Shown in pieces: positions 36,918 through 45,542 of a DNA stretch of 64,000 bases (position 1 is its first letter; each line of letters opens with the position of its first letter). A model generated the notes under the pieces. That model searched no databases. It was not told the DNA's origin and saw nothing but the letters and a program-made list of their open reading frames with translations. A program made the translations under genes and the position numbers. Source of the stretch: Clostridia bacterium (lineage in GTDB: Bacteria > Bacillota > Clostridia > Christensenellales > Aristaeellaceae); assembly GCA_017397895.1 (NCBI GenBank), contig JAFQHP010000032.1, forward strand, positions 1 to 64,000. Reading direction: 5' to 3'.

Positions 36918-38135
36918 ATGGATAAGTTTGCAGCAAGAAAAGCCACAGCGCCCATCCGTGTGGTGGGGAAAGACGGAGAAGCGCTGAAGAACACCGAAAT
37001 CAGGATGGAAATGAAAAACCATCAGTTTCTATTTGGCTGCGGCGCCTTTGAAACGCTGGCGCTGATGCAGGCCAAGGATGAGCAGGAGAAAGCCTTTTAT
37101 GCCGACCGGATAGAAAAATGGCTGGGCCTTTTCAACTTCGGCACGCTGCCCTTTTACTGGGGACGGTATGAGCGTGAACAGGGAAAAACCATGGAGCCAG
37201 AAACGCTTAAGGCGGCCAGATGGCTGAAGGATAGAGGCGTTACCGTGAAGGGCCATCCGCTTTGCTGGCATACGGCCTGCGCAAACTGGCTGATGCAGTA
37301 CGACAACAAAGAGATCATGCGGCTGCAATTGGAGCGCATCCACCGGGATGTGGGGGCATTCAGGGGCCTGATTGATATGTGGGACGTGATCAACGAAGTG
37401 GTGATCATGCCGGTGTTTGATAAGTACGATAACGCAATCACCCGCCTTTGCAAGGAAAAGGGCCGTATTCAGCTGGTGAAGGAAGTATTCGAGGCCGCCA
37501 AGGAAACCAACCCCGGCGCCACGTTGCTGATCAATGATTTCAACACTTCTCAGTCTTACGAAATTCTGATTGAAGGCCTGTTGCATGCCGGTGTGCCCAT
37601 CAGCGTGATCGGTATCCAAAGCCATCAGCACCAGGGCTATTGGGGCCTGGAAAAGCTGCATACTGTATTGGAGCGCTTCTCCCACTTTGGCCTGCCCATT
37701 CATTTCACCGAAAACACCCTGATTTCCGGCGACCTGATGCCGGCGCATATTGAGGATCTGAACGACTGGCAGGTGCCTGAATGGCCCACCACCCCGGAAG
37801 GGGAAGAACGTCAGGCCAGGGAAGCGGCGGAAATGTACACCGAACTGTTTGCCCATCCCCTGGTGGAAGGCATTACCACCTGGGATCCGGCGGACGGCGC
37901 ATGGCTGGGTGCTCCCAGCGGCCTGATGCGTAAAGATTCCAGCCTGAAGCCTGTCTATCACAAGCTGCATTCTCTCATCCACGGCGAATGGAAAACGGAT
38001 GTGACGCTGAAAACGGATGACAACGGCTTTGTGACAATGGAGGGGTATAAGGGACAGTACGAAGCGGTGGCCGATGCCGGAAAAGCAATGTTCGATCTGA
38101 AGGATAATCAGCAGCTGATAATTATTCTGAAATAA
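36918..38135 (+). CDS. GH10 endo-beta-1,4-xylanase, cytoplasmic
   Basis: The TIM-barrel of GH10 covers residues ~35-355. KGHPLCWH is a substrate-binding motif, MWDVINE carries the acid/base Glu160 and PIHFTEN carries the nucleophile Glu265. The WDPADGAW stretch completes the cleft. A short beta-rich tail (about 40 residues) follows the barrel. There is no signal peptide; intracellular GH10 enzymes process short xylo-oligosaccharides after uptake. It forms an operon with the CE2 esterase and ends at a terminator. Confidence 0.93.
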   Translation: MDKFAARKATAPIRVVGKDGEALKNTEIRMEMKNHQFLFGCGAFETLALMQAKDEQEKAFYADRIEKWLGLFNFGTLPFYWGRYEREQGKTMEPETLKAARWLKDRGVTVKGHPLCWHTACANWLMQYDNKEIMRLQLERIHRDVGAFRGLIDMWDVINEVVIMPVFDKYDNAITRLCKEKGRIQLVKEVFEAAKETNPGATLLINDFNTSQSYEILIEGLLHAGVPISVIGIQSHQHQGYWGLEKLHTVLERFSHFGLPIHFTENTLISGDLMPAHIEDLNDWQVPEWPTTPEGEERQAREAAEMYTELFAHPLVEGITTWDPADGAWLGAPSGLMRKDSSLKPVYHKLHSLIHGEWKTDVTLKTDDNGFVTMEGYKGQYEAVADAGKAMFDLKDNQQLIIILK

Positions 38136-38141
38136 ACTTCA

Positions 38142-38172
38142 AGCGGGCAGATATTTCTGCCTGCTTTTTTCA
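38142..38172 (+). terminator. Intrinsic terminator after the GH10 gene
   Basis: A nine-base-pair stem (38142-38150 with 38157-38165, one G-U) is followed by TTTTT. The remaining 80 bases to the next gene hold no promoter I can define with confidence. Confidence 0.85.
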
Positions 38173-38252
38173 GCAAAAACGGAAATGTTTTCATGCATCC
38201 GGTGTGATAAGATACCATTGCGGCCGAAAGAAAAGGAAAGGAGGGGAAATGC

Positions 38253-39533
38253 ATGGATAAAAAACAAATGCAGATGGTGATCGACTATATTGAAGATTAT
38301 TTGAAAACGGACATTCAGGCGGAGGAATTGGCGTGTATGGCTGGTTATTCGGTTTTTCATTTCTATCGCTTGTTTATGATGGCGACGGGTATGCCGGTGA
38401 TGCAATATGTGCAGCGCAGGCGTATGCTGCATGCCGTATGGGAAATACGGTCAGGCAAAAGACGGATTGACGTGATTCTGGAATACGGGTTTGATACCTA
38501 TGCAGGGTTTTATCGTGCATTTCGCAGTGCATTCAGCTGCACGCCCTCCCAGTATCTGAAAATGAACAGGGCTAAGCGGCCCTATCGGCTGGATTTGAGC
38601 AAGGAGGAAGTTATGCATTTATCACACAAAATGGCAAAAGAACTACTGAAACACTGGCAAATGGAAAAGGAACCGGTGCAGGATATTTTCTACGAAAATA
38701 CCGGGAACCGCAATGAAAACGCCTATTATGTAGGCGACAATTATGTGCTGAAGTTTTCCGGAAACCTGGGAAAGGTACGCAGCAATATTGATCTGGCTGC
38801 TGCCATGAAGGAAGCCGGGCTGAACGCTGCGGTTGCCATCCGGACAAGGGACGGCGAAGAATATATCCAGCACGCCGGTCTGTATGTTTACCTTACCAGG
38901 CGCCTGAAGGGCAGGCAAATGAATGCCCTTGCCGCATATCAGCCGGAGACGGCAGCCTTTATTGGCGAAATTATTGGCGTTTTGCACAAGTCTATGAAGG
39001 AAAAGGATGCGCTGCTTGAAGAAAAAGACTTCTATGGTACTGTATGCGGCTGGGCCATGGAAAGCCAGGCGGTGAAAGATGTGTTTGGTGAAGAATTTCT
39101 TGCCGGAATGAAAAAAGACTTTGGTATGCTTTATCAGACTTTGCCCCGCCAGTGTATCCACCGGGATCCGAACCCGGGCAATATCATTGTGCAGGATGCA
39201 GAAAACTGGGGATTTATCGATTTTGAGCTTTCGGAAAAGAATATCCGTCTGTACGATCCATGCTATGCAGCCACGGCTGTGCTTTCAGAAACGTTTGAAA
39301 CGATACAGCGGGAGAATTGGTTCGGTGTGTATCAGAATATCCTGGCGGGCTATGACAGGGTGGCCCATCTGACAAAGGAAGAGAAAAAAGCAGCGCCCTA
39401 TGTGGTGCTGGGAAACCAGATGATTTGCCTGGCTTTCTTTTCCGGCAATGAGAAATTTGCTCAGGTTTATGAAACAAACCGCCTTATGACAAAATGGCTG
39501 AAAGAAAATATGGCGCAACTTCAAATCAAATGA
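38253..39533 (+). CDS. AraC-type DNA-binding domain fused to an aminoglycoside-phosphotransferase-like kinase
   Basis: Residues 1-~103 are a complete AraC/XylS domain placed at the N-terminus: ELACMAGYSVFHFYRLFM and IDVILEYGFDTYAGFYRAFR are the two helix-turn-helix units, ending in CTPSQYLK. From ~125 to 426 follows a kinase-like APH fold. It has a candidate ATP-binding Lys167 (VLKFSG), the catalytic loop HRDPNPGN at 303-310 and FIDFEL at 321-326 with the metal-binding Asp. Both halves look active. The arrangement suggests a regulator whose DNA binding is tied to phosphorylation of, or binding to, a small molecule; alternatively a resistance or salvage kinase that controls its own gene. GGAGGGG precedes the start at 38253. 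Confidence 0.85.
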   Translation: MDKKQMQMVIDYIEDYLKTDIQAEELACMAGYSVFHFYRLFMMATGMPVMQYVQRRRMLHAVWEIRSGKRRIDVILEYGFDTYAGFYRAFRSAFSCTPSQYLKMNRAKRPYRLDLSKEEVMHLSHKMAKELLKHWQMEKEPVQDIFYENTGNRNENAYYVGDNYVLKFSGNLGKVRSNIDLAAAMKEAGLNAAVAIRTRDGEEYIQHAGLYVYLTRRLKGRQMNALAAYQPETAAFIGEIIGVLHKSMKEKDALLEEKDFYGTVCGWAMESQAVKDVFGEEFLAGMKKDFGMLYQTLPRQCIHRDPNPGNIIVQDAENWGFIDFELSEKNIRLYDPCYAATAVLSETFETIQRENWFGVYQNILAGYDRVAHLTKEEKKAAPYVVLGNQMICLAFFSGNEKFAQVYETNRLMTKWLKENMAQLQIK

Positions 39534-39586
39534 TCTATGGGGCAGAATGAAGAAATTCATTTTGCCTTTTTTATTTTCAAAAACAC

Positions 39587-39615
39587 TCGACTATTCCTTT
39601 TGTTTCAGGTATAAT
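39587..39615 (+). promoter_or_regulatory. Possible promoter of the DUF368-M18 pair
   Basis: TATAAT (39610-39615) with a weak TCGACT (39587-39592) at 17 bases, 35 bases before the start. Confidence 0.5.
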
Positions 39616-39650
39616 ATTGCTTGTGCGAAATGTAAACAGGAGGATAAAAC

Positions 39651-40532
39651 ATGAATTTGATTTTTAAAATGATTCAGGGCGCACTGATTGGCGCAGGCGC
39701 ATTGCTTCCCGGTGTTTCCGGCGGTGTGCTTGCGGTATTGTTTGGCGTTTATAAGCCTTTGATGCGGCTGCTGGCCCATCCTGTGAAGGAACTGAAGAAT
39801 ACCATCCGGGAGCTTTGGCCCATTTTGGTCGGCTTTGTGCTTGGCTATCTGGCCACTTCGCTTCTGCTGGAAGAGCTGCTGAACAGCTATAAGACCCAGT
39901 CCCTGTCTGTTTTCATCGGGATGACCATCGGTATTATGCCGTCTCTTTTCCGTGAAGCCGGAGAAAAAGGAAGGAGCAAAAGCAGCTTCATTTCCCTCTG
40001 TATTGCTTTTGCGGTTGCGTTTGCCATTTTGTATGTTTGCAATTCCATGAACCTGCGCATCACGGATAACTTCTTCTGGTACATGTTTGGCGGTGCCAGC
40101 CTGGCCATTTCCATTATCGTGCCCGGCATGAGCTCTTCCATCCTGATGCTGCCCTTCACAATGGCTGACGGCACGAATTTTTATGCCAATGTGACCGGCG
40201 CCATCGGCGGGATTCTCAAGGGCGAAGCAAACTTTGTCAACCTGATTGCCATCGTTGTTGGTGCGGTTGCTGCGGTTGTACTGCTGACAAAAGCGGTGGA
40301 TTACATGATGAACAAGCATTATTCCGTGATGTTCCACGGCATTGTTGGTGTTGTGATTGCATCTACCCTGGCAGTGCTTGTGCTGGGCAATCCTGAAATG
40401 CCGGCGCTGATCACTTCCTTTACGTCCAGCGTATCTTCCTTTGCCATCCACATTGCTTTTGTGGTGGTGGGCTGCGTTGCCACGCTGCTGCTGGATAAAT
40501 TGAATTCCAAAGTGGAAAAACCCGAGATTTAA
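39651..40532 (+). CDS. DUF368 membrane protein, probable undecaprenyl-phosphate translocase (PopT-type)
   Basis: A 293-residue polytopic membrane protein with about eight hydrophobic segments. The N-terminal GALIGAGALLPGVSGGVLAV and the internal repeat-like ISIIVPGMSSSILM are the paired PGxS motifs typical of DUF368. Members of this family have been shown to recycle the lipid carrier undecaprenyl phosphate across the membrane for cell-envelope synthesis. That role is inferred from family. The gene is followed after 18 bases by an M18 aminopeptidase; no envelope genes lie nearby. Confidence 0.88.
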   Translation: MNLIFKMIQGALIGAGALLPGVSGGVLAVLFGVYKPLMRLLAHPVKELKNTIRELWPILVGFVLGYLATSLLLEELLNSYKTQSLSVFIGMTIGIMPSLFREAGEKGRSKSSFISLCIAFAVAFAILYVCNSMNLRITDNFFWYMFGGASLAISIIVPGMSSSILMLPFTMADGTNFYANVTGAIGGILKGEANFVNLIAIVVGAVAAVVLLTKAVDYMMNKHYSVMFHGIVGVVIASTLAVLVLGNPEMPALITSFTSSVSSFAIHIAFVVVGCVATLLLDKLNSKVEKPEI

Positions 40533-40550
40533 GAGAGAGGAAGGAAATAT

Positions 40551-41939
40551 ATGTACCGCGAGAATGCTTGGAAAAACTACGATGAAAAAGAACTTGTAAA
40601 GCTGGAAAGCTCAGCCCGGCACTATCGCAGCTTCCTGGATAACGGCAAGACCGAACGGGAATGTGCCGCCTACACCATTGAAAAAGCCCTGGAACAGGGC
40701 TATATGGATCTGAACGACGTAATGGCCCAAAGCAAGCGTTTGCAGCCCGGTGCCAAGGTGTATGTCAACTGCATGGATAAGGCTGTGATGCTTTTCCATA
40801 TGGGCAAAAACGGCCTGGAAAAGGGCATGAACATCGTGGGCTCTCACATCGACAGCCCCCGCATTGACCTCAAGCAGAACCCCTTCTATGAGGACAGCGG
40901 CTTTGCCTATGCCGATACCCATTATTACGGCGGCATCAAGAAGTACCAGTGGGTGGCCCGTGCCCTGGCGCTGCATGGTGTGGTGGCCAAAAAGGACGGC
41001 ACCAAGATACAGATCTCAATCGGTGAAAAGGATGACGATCCCGTCGTGGGCATTTCTGACCTGCTGATCCACCTTTCCCGGGACCAGATGGGCAAAAAGG
41101 CTGCCGAAGTGATCGGCGGCGAGGATCTGGACATTATGATGTGCGGCAAGCCCCTGGCCGGCGAAGAAAAGGAGCCGGTGAAGGCTGCGCTGCTGAAGAT
41201 TCTGAAGGATCAGTACGGCATTGAAGAAGAAGACATGGTTTCCGCTGAAATTGAAGCGGTACCTGCCGGCCCTGCCCGGGAATACGGCCTGGACCGCAGC
41301 ATGATCCTGGGCTATGGCCATGACGACCGTGTGTGCGCCTATGCTTCTTTGGAAGCTATTTTCTCCATTTCTGAAACCCCGGAATACACCTGCTGCTGTC
41401 TGATGGCAGATAAGGAAGAAATCGGCAGCGTGGGTGCTACCGGTATGCGGGCCATGTATTTTGAAAATGCCGTGGCGGAGCTGATCAACCTGACCGATGA
41501 CTGCTATTCCGATCTGAAACTGCGCCGTGCGCTCAGCAACAGCCGCATGCTTTCCTGCGATGTCAGCGCCGGTTTTGATCCTTTGTATGCAGGGGCTTTT
41601 GAACGGAAAAACGCTGCCATTCTGGGCAACGGCGTGTGCTTCAACAAGTTCACCGGCTCCGGCGGCAAGAGCGGCTCCAATGATGCCAATGCCGAATACA
41701 TCGGCAAATTGCGCAAGATCATGGATGATAACGCCATCGCCTGGCAAACGGCGGAACTGGGCCGCGTGGACGTGGGCGGCGGCGGCACCATCGCCTATGT
41801 GTGCGCCCTGTACGGCATGGAAGTAATCGACAGCGGCGTGGCGGTGCTTTCCATGCATGCACCCCTGGAAGTGATCAATAAGGCAGACCTGTATGAAGCC
41901 GTGAAGGCCTATGCTGCTTTTATGAAAGATGCCAAATGA
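40551..41939 (+). CDS. M18-family metallo-aminopeptidase
   Basis: A cytosolic zinc-dependent aminopeptidase of the M18 family. It shows GSHIDSPRIDLKQNPFYED with metal-binding His and Asp near residue 98, YGHDDRVCAYASL, DKEEIGSVGATG with the catalytic Glu, and a late MHAPLEV with a metal-binding His. The 462-residue length fits the bacterial 'probable M18 aminopeptidase 1' group. It likely trims N-terminal residues of peptides during turnover. It is probably co-transcribed with the DUF368 gene and ended by the terminator at 41951. Confidence 0.92.
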   Translation: MYRENAWKNYDEKELVKLESSARHYRSFLDNGKTERECAAYTIEKALEQGYMDLNDVMAQSKRLQPGAKVYVNCMDKAVMLFHMGKNGLEKGMNIVGSHIDSPRIDLKQNPFYEDSGFAYADTHYYGGIKKYQWVARALALHGVVAKKDGTKIQISIGEKDDDPVVGISDLLIHLSRDQMGKKAAEVIGGEDLDIMMCGKPLAGEEKEPVKAALLKILKDQYGIEEEDMVSAEIEAVPAGPAREYGLDRSMILGYGHDDRVCAYASLEAIFSISETPEYTCCCLMADKEEIGSVGATGMRAMYFENAVAELINLTDDCYSDLKLRRALSNSRMLSCDVSAGFDPLYAGAFERKNAAILGNGVCFNKFTGSGGKSGSNDANAEYIGKLRKIMDDNAIAWQTAELGRVDVGGGGTIAYVCALYGMEVIDSGVAVLSMHAPLEVINKADLYEAVKAYAAFMKDAK

Positions 41940-41950
41940 AAAATGCAGAA

Positions 41951-41979
41951 GGATGCGTGAAAAGCGCATCCTTTTTTTG
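41951..41979 (+). terminator. Intrinsic terminator after the M18 gene
   Basis: A perfect seven-base-pair stem (41951-41957 with 41965-41971) is followed by seven T. Confidence 0.88.
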
Positions 41980-42001
41980 TTTGAAAATCCTGAAAATATG
42001 G

Positions 42002-42007
42002 TATAAT
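42002..42007 (+). promoter_or_regulatory. -10 element upstream of the D-lactate dehydrogenase gene
   Basis: TATAAT 35 bases before the start codon; the upstream TTGAAA lies at only 15 bases, so the -35 is uncertain. Confidence 0.5.
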
Positions 42008-42042
42008 AGGAATGCGCAGATGCGCAGACAGGAGTGAAAGAA

Positions 42043-43071
42043 ATGAAGATTGCTTTCTTTGATGCAAAGCCCTACGATATTCCCGGCTTTGAAAAATGCG
42101 GAAAGGAGCAGGGGATAGAGTTTAAGTTTTTCGAATCGATGCTGAATGAAGACACCGTTGCATTGGCAAACGGTGCGGACGGCGTTTGTGTGTTTGTCAA
42201 TGATACCGTGAATGCGGCTGTCATTGACAAGCTGTACGACATGGGGGTCAAAATTGTGGCGCTGCGGTGTGCCGGTTATAATAACGTGGACCTGGAGCAT
42301 GCCTTTGGGAAAATCCATGTGGTGCATGTGCCGGTGTATTCCGCATATGCAGTTGCGGAGCATGCCATGGCCATGCTGCTCACTTCCATCCGGCGCATCC
42401 ATAAAGCCTACATCCGCACCCGGGACTTCAATTTCAGCCTGAATGGACTCACTGGCTTTGACCTGCACGGAAAAACCATCGGCATTGTGGGCGCGGGCAA
42501 AATTGGCCGGGTGATGATTGACATTTGCCGCGGGTTTGGCATGAAGGTGCTGGCCTATGATAAATTTCCCTCCGGGAATGATATTCAGTTTGTGGAGCTG
42601 GATGAGCTGTTCGCAAAGAGTGACATCATTTCCCTGCACTGCCCGCTGACCCAGGACACCCATCATCTGATCAATGAAAAAACCATTGCGCAGATGAAAA
42701 AAGGCGTTGTAATTCTCAACACCTCCCGTGGTGCACTGATTGATGCGGAAGCGCTGCTTGAAGGCATCAAGGCCAGGCACATCGGCGCTGCCTGCCTGGA
42801 TGTGTACGAAGAAGAAAGCGATGTGTTCTTCAACGACTTTTCCGGCCATATTCTGAACGACGATACCTTAGCAAGGCTTATTTCCATGCCCAATGTGATC
42901 GTCACCTCTCACCAGGCGTTTTTGACCAATGAAGCCCTGGAAAACATTGCTGAGATCACAGCGGATAATCTGCTGGAATTCTTTGATAGCGGCAAATGCA
43001 AAAATGAACTTTGCTACCATTGCGGCAATGTGGAAAAATGCAAAAAAAGCAGAAGCGGCAAGTGCTTCTGA
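42043..43071 (+). CDS. ldhA: D-lactate dehydrogenase-type 2-hydroxyacid dehydrogenase
   Basis: Reduces pyruvate to D-lactate with NADH in fermentation (inferred). The Rossmann motif GIVGAGKIGR lies near residue 147. RCAGYNNVDL carries the substrate Arg region, NTSRGALID the conserved Arg, and DVYEEES the Glu; the catalytic His is in SHQAFLT. The start at 42043 has AGGAG upstream. The last ~25 residues hold five cysteines (CKNELCYHC, then EKC and GKC), an extension beyond the normal LdhA end that could bind metal or respond to redox. It has 342 residues. Confidence 0.9.
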   Translation: MKIAFFDAKPYDIPGFEKCGKEQGIEFKFFESMLNEDTVALANGADGVCVFVNDTVNAAVIDKLYDMGVKIVALRCAGYNNVDLEHAFGKIHVVHVPVYSAYAVAEHAMAMLLTSIRRIHKAYIRTRDFNFSLNGLTGFDLHGKTIGIVGAGKIGRVMIDICRGFGMKVLAYDKFPSGNDIQFVELDELFAKSDIISLHCPLTQDTHHLINEKTIAQMKKGVVILNTSRGALIDAEALLEGIKARHIGAACLDVYEEESDVFFNDFSGHILNDDTLARLISMPNVIVTSHQAFLTNEALENIAEITADNLLEFFDSGKCKNELCYHCGNVEKCKKSRSGKCF

Positions 43072-43082
43072 GCAATAAAAGA

Positions 43083-43110
43083 AAGGCTCCTTTACAGGAG
43101 CCTTTTTTGT
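43083..43110. terminator. Terminator between ldhA and the alpha-xylosidase gene
   Basis: A nine-base-pair perfect stem (43083-43091 with 43096-43104) is followed by a T-run on the plus strand. The minus side has only a short T stretch, so it mainly serves ldhA. Confidence 0.85.
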
Positions 43111-43124
43111 TGCAAACCGCTGAA

Positions 43125-45440
43125 TTACAGCTTCACGACGATGGTGTTTTCCTTTACGGTGAGTACAACGCCCTTTTCGTTTTCTTCCGCTTCAGCGCCG
43201 TTTACAGCCTTCACGGCATTCACGCCCATCAGCTGCAGCTTCAGGCCCTTGGCTTCGCCTTCCACGGTGAAGGTGACGGTATCGCCTTCGCACTTGGAGC
43301 AAACGGTGAACACCTTTTCGCCCTGGCGGTTATACACGCTGCGCTGCGCTTCGCCCTTGAGAGCATAAGCCTGCATCAGCACGTTTTCTTCGTAGGCATA
43401 ATCTGCAGTAGTGTTGCACTGGCCAATAGGCAGCAGGGTGTTTTCACGCACGTACAGGGGCAGAGAGAAGAAATCGTAGGTATTTTCGTTATGCCAGCCG
43501 TATTCGGTGGTGACAGCGCCGGTGAAGTATTCCGTCCAGGCGCCGCGGGGCAGGTAGTATTCGCCCACATTGTCTTCACGGAGGATGGGAGCCACCATCA
43601 GCGCATCGCCCAGCATGTACTGCCGGTCGCAGTCTTCGGCGCCCAGATCGCCGGGGAATTCCATCACCATGGCACGCATGGCGGGCACGCCCTGAGTATT
43701 GGCTTCCACGGCCAGGCCGTAGAGGTAGGGCATCAGGGACAATTTCAGGTTGGTGAAGGCGCGGCACACATCCACAGCTTCATCGCCAAACAGCCACGGC
43801 ACACGGTAGGAGTTGCTGCCGTGGAGGCGGGAATGGGTGGAAAGCAGGCCAAAGGCCAGCCAGCGCTTGTACACATGGTCAGGGGCCGTGCCTTCGAAGC
43901 CGCCCATATCGTGGCTCCAGAAGCCGAAGCCGGACAGGCACAGGCTCAGGCCGCCGCGGATGGATTCGGCCATGGAGGGGTAGGTGCTGTTGCAGTCGCC
44001 GCCCCAGTGCACAGGGAACTGCTGGCCGCCTACGGTGGCGCTGCGGGCAAAGAGGCAGGCTTCCTTTTCGCCGCGTTCTTCCTGGATGGCTTCGAACACC
44101 ACCTTGTTGTACAGGTAGGTGTAATAGTTGTGCATCCGGACAGGATCGCTGCCGTCGAAATACTTGACGTCGGTGGGGATTCTTTCGCCAAAGTCGGTCT
44201 TGAAATAGTCAACGCCCTGGCGCATGAGGCGCTTGAGCTTGCCTTTGTACCATTCCACGGCGGCGGGGTTGGTGAAGTCGATCACGCCCAGGCCGTACTG
44301 CCACATATCCCACTGCCATACATCGCCGTCAGGGGTATTGATAAAGTAGCCGCCTTCCTTGGCTTCATCGAAGATCTTGCTCTTCTGGCCCAGGTAGGGG
44401 TTGATCCAAACGCAAACCTTCAGGCCCTTATCGTGCAGGCGCTGCATCAGGCCTTCCACATCGGGGAACAGATCTTCGTCCCATTCGAAGGAGCACCATT
44501 CGTTTTCCTTCATCCAGAAGCAGTCGAAATGGAATACGGAAAGGGGAATATTCCGTTCGATCATGCCGTCCACAAAGGACATGACGGTTTTTTCGTCGTA
44601 GGAGGTGGTGAAGGAAGAGGACAGCCACAGGCCGAAAGTGCTGGGGGGAGGCAGGGCAGGACGGCCGGACAGCAGGGTGTAATTGGACAGGACGTTCTTC
44701 ATATCGCCGCCGCCAATTACCATGAAATCCAGCTTCTGGCCGGGCACGCTGAACTGCACCTTGGTGACAGCTTCCGTGCACACTTCAAAGGATACCGGGC
44801 CGGGATCGTTCACCAGCACGCCGTAGCCCCGGTTGGTGAGATAGAAGGGGATATTCTTGTAGGCAATTTCGGAAGAGGTGCCGCCGTCTTCGTTCCAGAT
44901 GTCCACCGTCTGGCCGTTTTTCACAAAGGCGGTGAAGCGTTCGCCCATGCCGTACACCTTTTCGCCAACGCCCACTTCCAATTGGCCGCGCATGAAGGGG
45001 CCGTCATTGGTGGACAGATAGCTGATCATGGGGGAGCCGAAGCGATCGCCGACGGAGGTGATCAGTTTGCCCTGCCAGTAGTAGCGGAAGGAGCAGGGGC
45101 GCTTGCCCATTTTCAGGGTAAGATCGCCGGAGGAAATAGTGATGTCCGTTTCGGTTTCCACCACGTCCAGCTCGCAATGAGCATCGTTCAGCTCGAAAGC
45201 GGGCATCTTTTTACGGCTGCCGCGGAAATGGGTTACCTGAGTGCGCAGAATGCCCTTCTGGGGGGAGGTGATGTCCACTTCCAGGGAGGGGCCGTCCAGG
45301 CCGCGTTCGTCATGGCGGTAGCATACGCCGTAGAGATGCAGCAGGGTTTTGTCTTCGCTCAGCTTTACCTGGCGGATCTGTTCACAGTTGTGATTGGACA
45401 CACCGGGCTTCAATACCCATTCGCCTACATTGAATTTCAT
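43125..45440 (-). CDS. yicI: GH31 alpha-xylosidase (YicI-type)
   Basis: Releases alpha-linked xylose from xyloglucan oligosaccharides. The 771-residue chain has the N-terminal beta-sandwich, the TIM barrel with the nucleophile in FKTDFGERIPTDVKYFDG and the acid/base in WSHDMGGFEGTAP, and C-terminal beta domains. The FGERIPTDV segment is characteristic of YicI rather than of alpha-glucosidases. There is no signal peptide, so it is cytoplasmic. It is the last gene of the LacI-controlled transporter operon, which points to isoprimeverose or xyloglucan fragments as the imported sugar. Confidence 0.93.
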   Translation of the reverse strand: MKFNVGEWVLKPGVSNHNCEQIRQVKLSEDKTLLHLYGVCYRHDERGLDGPSLEVDITSPQKGILRTQVTHFRGSRKKMPAFELNDAHCELDVVETETDITISSGDLTLKMGKRPCSFRYYWQGKLITSVGDRFGSPMISYLSTNDGPFMRGQLEVGVGEKVYGMGERFTAFVKNGQTVDIWNEDGGTSSEIAYKNIPFYLTNRGYGVLVNDPGPVSFEVCTEAVTKVQFSVPGQKLDFMVIGGGDMKNVLSNYTLLSGRPALPPPSTFGLWLSSSFTTSYDEKTVMSFVDGMIERNIPLSVFHFDCFWMKENEWCSFEWDEDLFPDVEGLMQRLHDKGLKVCVWINPYLGQKSKIFDEAKEGGYFINTPDGDVWQWDMWQYGLGVIDFTNPAAVEWYKGKLKRLMRQGVDYFKTDFGERIPTDVKYFDGSDPVRMHNYYTYLYNKVVFEAIQEERGEKEACLFARSATVGGQQFPVHWGGDCNSTYPSMAESIRGGLSLCLSGFGFWSHDMGGFEGTAPDHVYKRWLAFGLLSTHSRLHGSNSYRVPWLFGDEAVDVCRAFTNLKLSLMPYLYGLAVEANTQGVPAMRAMVMEFPGDLGAEDCDRQYMLGDALMVAPILREDNVGEYYLPRGAWTEYFTGAVTTEYGWHNENTYDFFSLPLYVRENTLLPIGQCNTTADYAYEENVLMQAYALKGEAQRSVYNRQGEKVFTVCSKCEGDTVTFTVEGEAKGLKLQLMGVNAVKAVNGAEAEENEKGVVLTVKENTIVVKL

Positions 45441-45472
45441 GTTGCCAATTCTCCTTCAAAATATGATATTGC

Positions 45473-45521
45473 ATGGAGAGAGGGAAACTCTCTCCATTTA
45501 CATTTCAAGAATTTCCCTCTC
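45473..45521 (-). other. Two mutually exclusive hairpins between the solute-binding protein and alpha-xylosidase genes
   Basis: Bases 45473-45482 pair perfectly with 45488-45497 (ten base pairs). Alternatively 45478-45487 pairs perfectly with 45512-45521. The stems share bases and cannot coexist. Neither is followed by a T-run, so an mRNA-stabilising or processing element behind the binding-protein gene is more likely than a terminator. Confidence 0.6.
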
Positions 45522-45542
45522 ACGTTTTGACTGAACTGAAAA

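Noticed and set aside
38249..38260. ATG four bases upstream of the AraC-kinase start
   Set aside because: It reads Met-His-Gly-stop and overlaps the real start; probably chance rather than a leader ORF.
45473..45497. Terminator after the solute-binding protein gene
   Set aside because: The stem is perfect but no T-run follows on the transcribed strand, so read-through into the xylosidase gene is expected.
43011..45530. 839-codon open frame antisense to the alpha-xylosidase gene
   Set aside because: Translation is Gly/His/Ala-rich without motifs; the opposite strand encodes a complete GH31 enzyme.
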